Shown here: positions 15,541-23,580 of the stretch, piece after piece
Numbering within the stretch: position 1 is the first letter of the stretch
How the letters are laid out: every line of letters starts with the position of its first letter
Assembly: GCA_038528385.1 (NCBI GenBank)
Contig: JBCBET010000009.1
Coordinates: 1 to 64,000, forward strand
Source of the DNA: Shimia_B sp038528385
Lineage (GTDB): Bacteria > Pseudomonadota > Alphaproteobacteria > Rhodobacterales > Rhodobacteraceae
Length of the DNA: 64,000 bases
Direction of reading: 5' to 3'
Translations under genes and position numbers: made by a program
The notes under the pieces: generated by a model
Told to the model about the DNA's origin: nothing
The model's database searches: none
The model's input: the letters and a program-made list of their open reading frames with translations, nothing else

Positions 15541-16668
15541 ATGATCAAGACGACCCATGTGGGCAGCTTGCCGCGAACCCAGAAAGTGGTGGATTTCATC
15601 TTCGCCCGCGAGAACGGCGCAGCCTATGACGAGGCTGCGTTCCAGGCGGCCATGACCGAGGCCTGCGCGGAGACCGTGCGGCGGCAGGTGGCCGCCGGCG
15701 TGGGCGTGGTGAGCGATGGCGAAACCTCCAAGATCAGCTATGCCACCTACGTCAAGGACCGCTACACGGGCTTTGACGGGGACAGCCCGAGAAACGCACC
15801 GGCGGATCTGAAGCTCTTTCCCGGCTTTCTGAAGCGGCTCGCCGATGATGGCGGCACGCCGCAATACGCGCGGCCCATGTGCGTGGGGCCGGTGGCCTCC
15901 AAGGGGCAGGGCGAGCTCGAAACCGACATCGCGAACCTGAAGGCCGGGATGGCCGCCCATGGCGCCGCGGAAGGTTTCATGAACGCGGCCTCGCCCGGGG
16001 TGATCTCGCTTTTCCTGCAAAACGATTTCTACCCCACGCGGGAGGAATACCTCGCGGCGCTCGCCGACGCCATGCGCGAGGAATACCGCACCATCGTGGA
16101 GGCCGGGCTCTACCTGCAGCTCGATTGCCCGGACCTCGCGCTGTCGCGGCACATGCTCTTCAACGACCTCTCCGACGACGAATTCCTGAGGATCGCGGGG
16201 AGCCACGTGGAGGCGCTGAATCACGCGCTCGAGGGCATCGACCCGGCCCGGGTGCGCGTCCATATCTGCTGGGGCAACTACGAGGGTCCCCATGTCTGCG
16301 ACATCGACATGGCCAAGGTCTTTTCGACCTTCATGTCGGTGAATGCCGCGCAGCTCCTATTCGAGACGTCAAACCCGCGCCATGCCCATGAATGGACGGT
16401 CTTCCGCGACCGGGCCGCGGAGATCCCGGAGGACAAGGTGCTGGTGCCCGGTGTCGTCGATTCGACGACGAACTTCGTGGAGCATCCCGAACTCGTCGCC
16501 GAACGCATTACCAAATTCACCGGCATCGTTGGGGCCGACCGCGTGATCGCGGGCTCCGATTGCGGCTTTGGCACGTTTGCGGGCTTTGGGGCCGTGGACC
16601 CCGACATCGCCTATGCAAAGCTCGGCGCGCTGGCCGAGGGCGCGGAGCTCGCCAGCGCGCGGGCCTGA
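15541..16668 (+). CDS. MetE C-terminal-domain (cobalamin-independent methyltransferase) family protein
   Basis: 375 residues from ATG 15541 (AGAGGAGAGGC upstream). The whole protein corresponds to the catalytic C-terminal half of MetE: it starts with TTHVGSLPRT and carries all four zinc-ligand positions, H and C in VHICWGN, E in LLFETSNP, and C in AGSDCGFG. It lacks the N-terminal half of MetE, so it belongs to the short MetE-like group whose methyl donor and acceptor are mostly undefined. The methyl donor need not be methyltetrahydrofolate. One base separates its stop from the hydrolase gene that follows, so the two form an operon. Confidence 0.85.
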   Translation: MIKTTHVGSLPRTQKVVDFIFARENGAAYDEAAFQAAMTEACAETVRRQVAAGVGVVSDGETSKISYATYVKDRYTGFDGDSPRNAPADLKLFPGFLKRLADDGGTPQYARPMCVGPVASKGQGELETDIANLKAGMAAHGAAEGFMNAASPGVISLFLQNDFYPTREEYLAALADAMREEYRTIVEAGLYLQLDCPDLALSRHMLFNDLSDDEFLRIAGSHVEALNHALEGIDPARVRVHICWGNYEGPHVCDIDMAKVFSTFMSVNAAQLLFETSNPRHAHEWTVFRDRAAEIPEDKVLVPGVVDSTTNFVEHPELVAERITKFTGIVGADRVIAGSDCGFGTFAGFGAVDPDIAYAKLGALAEGAELASARA

Positions 16669-16669
16669 A

Positions 16670-17377
16670 ATGGAGCCGGTCGTCTTCCTGCCCGGCATGA
16701 TGTGCGACGCCCGGCTTTTTGCGCCGCAACTCGACAGCCTGAGCCGGGAGCGGGCGGTCATGGTGGCGCCCATCTGCATCGGCGACCGGATCGAGGAGAT
16801 CGCCTCCAACGTGCTCACCGCCGCGCCGGCGAAATTCGCGCTGTGCGGGCTTTCCATGGGCGGCATCGTGGCGATGGAGGTGATCCGCCGCGCCCCGGAC
16901 CGCGTGACGCGTATCGCGCTCCTCGACACCAACCCATTGTCGGAGACACCGGAACGGGCAGCCGCACGGGAGCCGCAGATGGTGAGGGTGAAGGCGGGCA
17001 GGCTCGCCGAGGTCATGCGCGATGAGATGAAACCGCAATACCTCGCGCAGGGGCCGCATCGGCACGCCGTCCTCGATCTGTGCATGGACATGGCCGTGAC
17101 GCTGGGCCCGGAGGTCTTTCTCCGCCAGTCCCGCGCCCTGCAAAGGCGGCGCGATCAGCAAAGCACTCTGAGAAAGATCAAGTGCCCGGCCCTGGTGATG
17201 TGCGGCGAACATGACACGCTCTGCACGCCCGACCGGCACCATTTCATGGCCGAGCTCATCCCCTATGCCACATTCAAGGTCGTCGGATCAGCAGGACATC
17301 TGCCGCCGCTCGAACAGCCGCAGGTTACGACGGATTTGTTGCGCGACTGGCTAAGGCAGCCCTTCGTTCTTCAGTGA
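16670..17377 (+). CDS. Alpha/beta hydrolase paired with MetE-like gene
   Basis: 235 residues. The nucleophile elbow is CGLSMGGIVAME (Ser about residue 64), the acid is in CGEHDTLCTP and the His in GSAGHLPPLEQP, completing a Ser-Asp-His triad. The N-terminus VVFLPGMMCDARLF gives the oxyanion-hole strand. The start codon overlaps the MetE-like stop region, so translation is probably coupled. This gene pair suggests an ester or thioester substrate joined to a methyl-transfer step, which is inference. The gene converges on phaZ across the hairpin array at 17398-17491. Confidence 0.85.
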   Translation: MEPVVFLPGMMCDARLFAPQLDSLSRERAVMVAPICIGDRIEEIASNVLTAAPAKFALCGLSMGGIVAMEVIRRAPDRVTRIALLDTNPLSETPERAAAREPQMVRVKAGRLAEVMRDEMKPQYLAQGPHRHAVLDLCMDMAVTLGPEVFLRQSRALQRRRDQQSTLRKIKCPALVMCGEHDTLCTPDRHHFMAELIPYATFKVVGSAGHLPPLEQPQVTTDLLRDWLRQPFVLQ

Positions 17378-17397
17378 CGCGCGGGGGTAAGGCCGTG

Positions 17398-17491
17398 AAG
17401 AGCCGCTTCGAAGCGGCATTCTTCAACCGACTTGCGAGGCGGTTCGACGCGACTTCTAAGTCGCGTGAGAAAGGCCCTTCGGAGGGCCTTT
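17398..17491. terminator. Array of four consecutive palindromes between convergent genes
   Basis: Four different stems follow each other: GCCGCTTCGAAGCGGC (17402-17417, extended by GAAG/CTTC flanks), AACCG...CGGTT (17425-17444), CGCGACTT-CT-AAGTCGCG (17448-17465), and AAAGGCCCTTC-GGAGGGCCTTT (17470-17491). They fill the whole gap between the hydrolase and phaZ stops, so they probably act as a bidirectional terminator or 3'-end protector. Compare the array at 29114-29225. Confidence 0.7.
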
Positions 17492-17494
17492 GGA

Positions 17495-18763
17495 TCAGGC
17501 GGCGTTTCTGTTGGCGGGCTTCACTGGCTTCTTGCGCGCGTTCTGATCGATGAAATCGAGAACGAGGGGGCGGATGTTGTTGCGCCAACTCTTGCCCGCG
17601 AAAATGCCGTAATGCCCCGCGCCCGGCTCGAGATGCGCCGCCTTCTTGGCGTCGGGCAACCCCGTCAGAAGATCGAGCGCGGCGAGGCATTGGCCCGGTG
17701 CGGAGATGTCGTCCTTCTCGCCTTCGACGATCTTCACAGCCACATCGGTGATCTTTGACATGTCGACGGCTCGGTCGCCCACGGTGAAGCAGTTGCGCGC
17801 GATATCGCGATCCTTGAAGACGCGCGCCACGGTGGACAGGTAGAATTCCGCGGTCATGTCCATCACCGCGAGGTATTCGTCGTAGAAGGCATTGTGCCGG
17901 TCGTGGTCCGACGCCCGGCCCTGGGCGGTGAGCATGATCTGGTCTTTGAAGCTCCGGCTGTGGGTTTCGGCATTCATCGACATGAACGAGGCAAGCTGCA
18001 GGAGCCCGGGATAGACCATGCGGCCCACGCCCTTGTACTTGAAGCCCACGCGCTGGATCATTGTCTCTTCCAGCTGACCCATGGTCACGCGGCGTCCGAA
18101 ATCGGTGACGTCGGTGGCCGCGGCATCGGGATCGATGGGCCCGCCGATGAGCGTCAGCGAGGCAGGCTGCGCCTTCGGGTCGTCCTCGGCGAGGTAGGCC
18201 GTGGCCGCGAGCGCCAACGGCGCGGGTTGGCAGACGGCGATGACATGGGTGTCATGGCCCAGCGCCTTCATGAATTCCACGAGGTAGAGGGTGTAATCCT
18301 CCACGTCGAACTTTCCCTCGCTCAGGGGGATATCGCGCGCATTGTGCCAGTCGGTGATGTAGACCTCGCAATCGGGCAGGAGCGAATAGACCGTCTTGCG
18401 CAAGAGCGTCGCGTAGTGCCCCGACATGGGCGCCACCAGAAGCACCCGGCGCTTCTGCGGCTTCCGGCCCTGCACGGCGAAATGGATGAGATCGCCGAAC
18501 GGCTTTTCGACCACCTTCTCGATGGAGATGAGGTGATCCTTGCCGTCGGCCATGGAAATGGAGGCGAGACCCCAATCGGGCTTGGCCACCATGCGCGCAA
18601 AGGTGCGTTCGGTCACCTCGCCCCAGGCGGCCATCCATTGCACCATCGGGTTCGGGACCATGGCCAGCGCAGGGTAGGAGCCCAGAGCCTTTGCCGTCGC
18701 GCCGAGCCACTCATTGGTGTTTCGGACGGATTCCATGATGTCGTAGTTGATCATGTAGCGCAT
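17495..18763 (-). CDS. phaZ: Intracellular PHB depolymerase PhaZ
   Basis: 422 residues, the normal length for intracellular native-PHB depolymerases of the Ralstonia PhaZ1 type. The nucleophile is a cysteine (AVCQPAPLALAA, Cys178) in place of the lipase-box serine, as in that family. Further conserved blocks are APMSGHYATLLRKTVYSLLP, YITDWHNARDIP and the C-terminal catalytic-His region EPGAGHYGIFAGKSWRNNI. It degrades storage granules to hydroxybutyrate oligomers. It is divergent from phaC, with which it shares the 186-bp control region holding a PhaR-like site. Its leader has an inverted repeat TCCCAGG...CCTGGGA (18794-18817). Confidence 0.95.
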   Translation of the reverse strand: MRYMINYDIMESVRNTNEWLGATAKALGSYPALAMVPNPMVQWMAAWGEVTERTFARMVAKPDWGLASISMADGKDHLISIEKVVEKPFGDLIHFAVQGRKPQKRRVLLVAPMSGHYATLLRKTVYSLLPDCEVYITDWHNARDIPLSEGKFDVEDYTLYLVEFMKALGHDTHVIAVCQPAPLALAATAYLAEDDPKAQPASLTLIGGPIDPDAAATDVTDFGRRVTMGQLEETMIQRVGFKYKGVGRMVYPGLLQLASFMSMNAETHSRSFKDQIMLTAQGRASDHDRHNAFYDEYLAVMDMTAEFYLSTVARVFKDRDIARNCFTVGDRAVDMSKITDVAVKIVEGEKDDISAPGQCLAALDLLTGLPDAKKAAHLEPGAGHYGIFAGKSWRNNIRPLVLDFIDQNARKKPVKPANRNAA

Positions 18764-18906
18764 GGTCTGGCCCCCCTTCGGCCTTTTCCCATCTCCCAGG
18801 TGTCCCTTATCCTGGGACTTGTCTTGGACCTGCCTGCTTGAACGGGTAGTCTAGAGGTCAGACCAACAGTCGCATATCGACGCCTCGTGAACCGGGCGCT
18901 TCGCGA

Positions 18907-18928
18907 TTATGCTGCACTTGCACAATAA
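18907..18928. promoter_or_regulatory. PhaR-like operator in phaZ-phaC intergenic region
   Basis: TTATGCTGCA followed by CT and TGCACAATAA forms an imperfect dyad with TGCA-rich core, resembling the two perfect palindromes before phaP. It lies 21 bases upstream of the phaC start codon. PhaR proteins of related bacteria bind TGC-rich sites and repress pha genes. Confidence 0.5.
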
Positions 18929-18949
18929 GCCGAAGGTGTTGAGAAAGCA

Positions 18950-20743
18950 ATGAAGAACGACATGGACTTTACGCCATCGGAGCGGCTCACGGCGAATCTG
19001 GAGCGCGTGGATCAGCTCACTAAGCGGCTCGTCGCGGCGCTTTCGGAGAAAAAGGAGCCCACGCCGCAGGCGCTTCAGGGTCCGAACCAGGAGCTCTTCA
19101 TGCGGGCCGCCACCGCCTACATGGCGGAAATGATGGCAAACCCGGCCAAGATCATGGAACACCAGGTGGGCTTCTGGACGAAGTCGGTGAAGCATTACGT
19201 GGAAGCGCAGGCCGCGCTGGCGCAGGGAAAGATCCAGGCGCCAAAGGATGACATGCCATTCGACCGCCGGTTTCAGAACCCGCTCTGGGACACGCATCCC
19301 TACTTCAACTTTTTGAAACAACAATACATGCTCAACGCCGAAGCGGTGGGGCAGGCGATCCAGGACATCGAACATCTGGAGCCGCGCGAGAAGCGGCGAG
19401 TGGAGTACTTCTCCCGCCAGATCATCGATATGTTCTCGCCGTCGAATTTCCTCGGCACCAATCCAGAGGCCCTCGAACGCGCGGTGGAGACCGAGGGAGA
19501 GAGCCTCGTGAGGGGCCTCGAGAACCTCGTGGCCGACATCGAGGCGAACAGCGGGGACCTCATGGTCACGCTCGCCGACAAGGAGGCCTTCGTCGTCGGC
19601 GAGAACCTCGCGACGACCCCGGGCCGCGTGGTTTTCCAGAACCGGCTCTTCGAGCTTATCCAGTACAGCCCCTCGACCGAGACGGTTGAGAAGACGCCGA
19701 TCCTGATCTTCCCGCCTTGGATCAACAAGTTCTACATTCTCGATCTCAAGGCGCAGAACTCGCTGATCAAGTGGCTCGTCGATGAAGGGCACACCGTTTT
19801 CATGGTGAGCTGGGTCAATCCCGGCCGCGACTACGCGGATGTGGGGATGCTCGACTACATCGAAGAGGGCTACGAAGTCGCCATCGCGGAGGTCAAGAAG
19901 AAGGCCCGCGTCAAGAAGGTGAACGTCGTCGGCTACTGCATCGCCGGCACAACGCTGGCGCTCGCCCTCGCCCGGCGCGCCAAGCGCGGGAATACCGACG
20001 ATATCAACTGTGCCACCTTCTTCACGACGTTGACCGATTTCTCCGACCAGGGCGAGGTGGGAGTGTTCCTGAACAACGACTTCATCAACGGGATCGAGGC
20101 GGAGTGCGAACGAACCGGCCTCCTCGAGTCGATCTTCATGGCGCGGACGTTCTCCTATCTGCGGTCAAACGACCTGATCTACGGACCCGCCATCAAGAGC
20201 TACATGATGGGGGAGGCGCCGCCGGCCTTCGACCTCCTTTACTGGAATGGAGATTCGACCAACCTGCCGGGCAAGATGGCCGTGGAGTACCTGCGGGGGC
20301 TCTGCCAGGACGATCTCTTCGCCAATGGCGGCTTCAGGCTGGGCGACGACACGCTCTACCTACAGGAAGTGAACGTGCCGCTCTGCGCCATCGCCTGCGA
20401 GACCGATCACATCGCCGCGTGGAAGAGCTCCTACAACGGCATCCAGAAGATGAGCAGTGCCGACAAGACCTTCATCCTGTCCCAGTCGGGTCACATCGCG
20501 GGCATCGTCAATCCGCCGTCGAAGAAGAAGTACGGGCACTACATCAACCCGGACCTGAAGCGCGCCGCGGATCCGTGGAAAGCGGGGGCCGTGTTTGTCG
20601 AAGGGTCCTGGTGGCCGCGCTGGAGCGGGTGGCTCAAAGACCGCTCCGATGGCACGGTCAAGGCGCGGCAGCCTGGGGGCGCGAAGAGCGAAAACCTGCC
20701 GCCAGCGCCTGGACACTACGTGACGGCCGAGCCAACAGACTGA
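18950..20743 (+). CDS. phaC: Class I poly(3-hydroxyalkanoate) synthase PhaC
   Basis: 597 residues, typical for class I PhaC. The lipase-like box is GYCIAGT with the catalytic Cys at residue 330; the Asp is in ACETDHIAAW and the His in LSQSGHIAGIVNPP. The conserved block FPPWINKFYILDL (about residue 250) is also present. The family reaction is polymerisation of (R)-3-hydroxyacyl-CoA on the granule surface. The ATG at 18950 was chosen; one at 18962 is also possible. It is divergent from phaZ and precedes phaP and phaR, as in Paracoccus and Rhodobacter. Confidence 0.95.
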   Translation: MKNDMDFTPSERLTANLERVDQLTKRLVAALSEKKEPTPQALQGPNQELFMRAATAYMAEMMANPAKIMEHQVGFWTKSVKHYVEAQAALAQGKIQAPKDDMPFDRRFQNPLWDTHPYFNFLKQQYMLNAEAVGQAIQDIEHLEPREKRRVEYFSRQIIDMFSPSNFLGTNPEALERAVETEGESLVRGLENLVADIEANSGDLMVTLADKEAFVVGENLATTPGRVVFQNRLFELIQYSPSTETVEKTPILIFPPWINKFYILDLKAQNSLIKWLVDEGHTVFMVSWVNPGRDYADVGMLDYIEEGYEVAIAEVKKKARVKKVNVVGYCIAGTTLALALARRAKRGNTDDINCATFFTTLTDFSDQGEVGVFLNNDFINGIEAECERTGLLESIFMARTFSYLRSNDLIYGPAIKSYMMGEAPPAFDLLYWNGDSTNLPGKMAVEYLRGLCQDDLFANGGFRLGDDTLYLQEVNVPLCAIACETDHIAAWKSSYNGIQKMSSADKTFILSQSGHIAGIVNPPSKKKYGHYINPDLKRAADPWKAGAVFVEGSWWPRWSGWLKDRSDGTVKARQPGGAKSENLPPAPGHYVTAEPTD

Positions 20744-20772
20744 TTTCACGCGTAAAAATCGAGGACCGAGTT

Positions 20773-20818
20773 TTTTGCTGCACTGCAGCAAAAGCCCTTG
20801 CAATGCTGCAGTGCAGCA
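20773..20818. promoter_or_regulatory. Two palindromic PhaR operators upstream of phaP
   Basis: First site: arms TTTTGCTGCA (20773-20782) and TGCAGCAAAA (20784-20793) around a single C, a perfect dyad. Second site: TGCTGCA (20804-20810) and TGCAGCA (20812-20818) around a G, also perfect. The second lies exactly inside the -35/-10 spacer of the phaP promoter, which fits repression by PhaR when no polymer is available to titrate it. Confidence 0.8.
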
Positions 20819-20826
20819 CGTATCTT
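20798..20826 (+). promoter_or_regulatory. phaP promoter
   Basis: TTGCAA (20798-20803), exactly 17 bases, then TATCTT (20821-20826). It is embedded in the PhaR operator pair and lies 57 bases before the phaP ATG. Confidence 0.65.
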
Positions 20827-20882
20827 TTCTATCAGACGCAACAAGCCGGGATGGTCCCGGGAGCGACTGAAAGGACCGTACA

Positions 20883-21329
20883 ATGGCCAAGCAAGCACAA
20901 GATCTCTCCGCCATGTTCAAGGACATGATGGGCACATTCCCCGTCGACACGAAAGCGATGGAAGATGCCTTCAAGACCTCGACGACGCTGTCCGAGAAGA
21001 TGGCAGCCGTGACGCTCGACGCCGCTGAGAAATCCACCGAGATTTCCGCCAAGTGGACGAAAGCCACGATCGGCAAGGTGTCCGACGTCACGAAGGCAAA
21101 GCCGGAAATGGCGGACTACGGCAAAGCGATGACGGATTTCGCATCCTTCTCCGCCGAGACCGCAGCCGAGCACATGGCAGCCTTCGCCGAAGTGGCAAAG
21201 AAGGTGCAGATGGACACCGTCGAGCTCATGCTCGCCGCCGGCAAGGACATGACGGACGAGGCAACCGCCGCCGTCAAGAAAGCCACCGACGATGTGACCG
21301 CAGCAACGAAGAAAGCTACGGCCAAGTAA
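20883..21329 (+). CDS. phaP: Phasin PhaP
   Basis: 148 residues, rich in Ala, Lys, Thr and Met, predicted almost wholly helical, with the amphipathic phasin repeats (FKTSTTLSEKMAAVTLDAAEKSTEISAKW) and an Ala/Thr/Lys-rich tail (ATAAVKKATDDVTAATKKATAK) resembling a PhaF/histone-like or coiled-coil end. Phasins coat PHB granules. AAAGGA precedes the ATG. The gene has its own promoter with two PhaR operators and its own terminator, so it is a separate, strongly regulated unit. Confidence 0.9.
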   Translation: MAKQAQDLSAMFKDMMGTFPVDTKAMEDAFKTSTTLSEKMAAVTLDAAEKSTEISAKWTKATIGKVSDVTKAKPEMADYGKAMTDFASFSAETAAEHMAAFAEVAKKVQMDTVELMLAAGKDMTDEATAAVKKATDDVTAATKKATAK

Positions 21330-21383
21330 TCATTCAGGTTTCCTGAACACGCCGCACTTCCTCCCAATCGCGGTGTGATACCT

Positions 21384-21420
21384 GGGCGGGCCAAGAGACA
21401 TCTCTTGCCCGCCCTTTTTT
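21384..21420 (+). terminator. Rho-independent terminator after phaP
   Basis: GGGCGGGCCAAGAGA and TCTCTTGCCCGCCC pair in a long GC-rich stem, followed by six T residues. Confidence 0.85.
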
Positions 21421-21500
21421 CGTTTGGACATTCTGCATCGGCGCGGTAGCGTTCTGCATTGCCGCAACGACGGCGGGCGGTGTCGGGAGGAACGCGCTTT

Positions 21501-22043
21501 ATGACCAAGAAGGACGCGCCTCTGCTGATCAAGCGCTACGCGAGCCGGCGGCTCTACAACACCGAGACATCCGATTACGTGACGCTCGAAGACATCGCTG
21601 CCTTCATCCGCGAGGGGCGCGACGTGAAGATAGTTGATCTGAAATCGGGGGACGACCTGACGCGGCAATACCTGCTGCAGATCATCGCGGACCACGAATC
21701 CAAGGGCGAGAACGTGCTGCCGGTGACGGTTCTGCAGGATCTCGTGCGCACCTACACGACGCAGGCCACGAGCGTGGTGCCGCAATTCCTCGCGGCGAGT
21801 TTCGAGATGCTGCGCGATGGCCAGTCGAAGATGATGGACCAGATGGGTGCCATGAATCCCATGGCGACGATGCCGGGCTTCGAGGCGATGAAGGCGCAGC
21901 AGGAGGCCTTCATGAAGGCCATGACGGGCGGCGTCTCCGGCTGGTCCGCGCCGGTGCAGGAAAGCGACGGCGAAAAGGACGAAGACCTCGATTCCATCAA
22001 AAAACAGCTCGCCGAGCTGCAAGACAAACTTGCCAAACTCTGA
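21501..22043 (+). CDS. phaR: PHA synthesis repressor PhaR
   Basis: 180 residues. The N-terminal PHB accumulation regulator domain (LLIKRYASRRLYNTETSDYVTLEDIA, residues 8-34) is the DNA-binding part of PhaR; the middle carries VLPVTVLQDLVRTYTTQATSVVPQFLAASFEML, the PHB_acc-type granule-binding helices; the C-terminus is a short coiled coil (DSIKKQLAELQDKLAKL). GGGAGG lies ten bases before the ATG. PhaR represses phaP and is released by binding nascent polymer; its likely sites are at 20773-20818 and 18907-18928. Confidence 0.95.
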   Translation: MTKKDAPLLIKRYASRRLYNTETSDYVTLEDIAAFIREGRDVKIVDLKSGDDLTRQYLLQIIADHESKGENVLPVTVLQDLVRTYTTQATSVVPQFLAASFEMLRDGQSKMMDQMGAMNPMATMPGFEAMKAQQEAFMKAMTGGVSGWSAPVQESDGEKDEDLDSIKKQLAELQDKLAKL

Positions 22044-22045
22044 GC

Positions 22046-22069
22046 CACGAATTTCCGAAGAAATTCGTG
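22046..22069. terminator. Hairpin (CACGAATTTC stem) between phaR and aminotransferase gene
   Basis: CACGAATTTC and GAAATTCGTG form a perfect 10-bp stem with loop CGAA in the 32-base gap between convergent stops, so it probably serves both genes. Its outer stem matches the hairpin at 11038-11061 and its core matches the one inside the HisD-like gene. Confidence 0.65.
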
Positions 22070-22075
22070 TCGGTT

Positions 22076-23446
22076 TCAGGCCACATCCTTGAAGACCTGC
22101 GTGAGCGCTGCGTCGAGTTTGGCAAACATCTCGTCCATTTGAGTGTCGGTCATGATGAAGGGCGGGCATAGCACGATGGCCTGTCCCAGCGGGCGACAGA
22201 TGAGGCCCTGATCCGTCGAGGCATTGGCGATGCGCTCGGACACGCCGAGATGCGCCTCGAAGGGTGTCTTCGTCGCCCGGTCCCGCACGGCCTCGAGCGC
22301 TCCCATGAGCCCCTTGCCGCGCACCTCTCCGATGTTTTCGTGCCGCGCCATGATGTCGGCCATGCCGGCCTCGAAGCGGGGTGTGAGCGCGCGCGCCCGA
22401 TCCATGAGTCCCTCGTCGAGGATGAGGTCGATGGCTCTCAGCGCAATCGCCGCGCCCACCGGGTGGCCCGAGGCGGTGAAACCGTGGGGAAACTCCTCGA
22501 TCGCCTCCGCCGCGGTCTGGAGCCGCGCGGAGAGCTCCGGGCCAAGGATCACGGCGCCCAGGGGAAAGAACCCGGCGGTGAGGCATTTCGAGGAGATGAT
22601 GGCGTCGGGCATGAAGCCGTAGGTCTCGCAGCCCCAGGTCTCTCCCGTGCGACCGAACCCGCAGATCACCTCGTCTGAAACGAGCGGAATTCCGTGCTTT
22701 CGCAGGATGGGCTGGATCGCCTGGAAGTAGCCCTCGCTCGGCGGGATCACCCCGCCCGCGCCCATCACGGGCTCCGCGAAGAAGCCCGCGATGGTGTCGG
22801 CGCCCTCGGCCGCGATGAGGTCCTCGAGTTCGCGCGCCAGGCGGACGGTGAACTCCGCCTCACTCTCGCCGTCGCGGCCCTCGCGCCAGTAGTGCGGGCA
22901 GGTGAGGTGGTGAAACTCCGGCAGGGGAAGGCCGAAGACGCCGTTGTAGGGCTTGCCCGTCATGGAGGCCGACACCGCCGTCACCCCGTGATAGGCGTTC
23001 CGTCGCGTGATGATCTTGCGCCGCTGGGGTTGGCCCTCCGCGCCGGCGAGGAACCAGAGCATCTTGACCATCGTGTCGTTCGCTTCCGACCCGCTATTGG
23101 TGTAGAACACCTTGCCCGTCTCGAAGGGCGCCACCTCCACGAGGCGTTCCGAGAGCGCCACCGTCTCCTCCGCCATCCGTCCGAAGAAGGCGTGGTAGCC
23201 GGGGAATTTGGCGTAGGCGTCCTGCGCCGCCTTCGTGAGGTCCGGGTGATCGAAGCCCGCCACCATGTTCCAGAGGCCGGAATTGGCGTCGAGGTATTCA
23301 CGCCCGTGGACATCGCGCACATAGGGCCCGGAGCCGCCGGTGAGGATGACGGCGCCGCGGTCGGCGACAGTGGGGAGATCGGTGAAGCCGTAGAGGCTCA
23401 CGCGGTCGGCGCGGGCTTCCCAGCTGTTGGGGGCGTGGTCTTTCAT
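22076..23446 (-). CDS. Class III PLP-dependent aminotransferase (putrescine/omega-amino acid type)
   Basis: 456 residues from the ATG at 23446; the frame extends further upstream but that part is translated repeat (RFFVPRTS). Features of class III omega-transaminases: GGSGPYVRDVHGREYLDANSGLWN, TNSGSEANDTMVKM, the Asp motif VSDEVICGFGRTG, and the PLP lysine in IISSKCLTAGFFPLGAV. SpuC-type putrescine:pyruvate aminotransferases and beta-alanine aminotransferases share this layout. It is the last gene of a minus-strand run with PuuA- and PuuB-like genes and an amino-acid ABC transporter, which points to amine or polyamine breakdown. Confidence 0.85.
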   Translation of the reverse strand: MKDHAPNSWEARADRVSLYGFTDLPTVADRGAVILTGGSGPYVRDVHGREYLDANSGLWNMVAGFDHPDLTKAAQDAYAKFPGYHAFFGRMAEETVALSERLVEVAPFETGKVFYTNSGSEANDTMVKMLWFLAGAEGQPQRRKIITRRNAYHGVTAVSASMTGKPYNGVFGLPLPEFHHLTCPHYWREGRDGESEAEFTVRLARELEDLIAAEGADTIAGFFAEPVMGAGGVIPPSEGYFQAIQPILRKHGIPLVSDEVICGFGRTGETWGCETYGFMPDAIISSKCLTAGFFPLGAVILGPELSARLQTAAEAIEEFPHGFTASGHPVGAAIALRAIDLILDEGLMDRARALTPRFEAGMADIMARHENIGEVRGKGLMGALEAVRDRATKTPFEAHLGVSERIANASTDQGLICRPLGQAIVLCPPFIMTDTQMDEMFAKLDAALTQVFKDVA

Positions 23447-23474
23447 GGTCGGGTCCTGGCATGGGGGGCGAGAG

Positions 23475-23510
23475 CGGATGCCTCCGGCGGAAGTACGGGG
23501 CACAAAGAAG
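23475..23510 (-). repeat. Dispersed intergenic repeat, copy 4 (minus)
   Basis: Reverse-orientation core GAAGTACGGGGCACAAAGAA at 23490-23509, with tail CGGATGCCTCCGGCG. Core plus tail is nearly identical to copy 2 at 4887-4922. It lies between the 20-codon frame and the aminotransferase start. Confidence 0.75.
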
Positions 23511-23517
23511 CGGGGGG

Positions 23518-23580
23518 TCAGCCCGCGGGCGGGGCCTTGAACCAGGACCAGACGGAGGTGTTGCGGAAGGGATCGCTCAT
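23518..23580 (-). CDS. Candidate 20-residue microprotein coupled to oxidase gene
   Basis: An ATG overlapping the TGA of the PuuB-like gene (ATGA) opens a 20-codon frame, MSDPFRNTSVWSWFKAPPAG, ending in TGA. The coupling geometry is the same as for the true genes of this operon, and the peptide is not low in complexity (three aromatic W/W/F residues). Nothing further supports expression, and it may be a chance frame. Confidence 0.3.
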   Translation of the reverse strand: MSDPFRNTSVWSWFKAPPAG

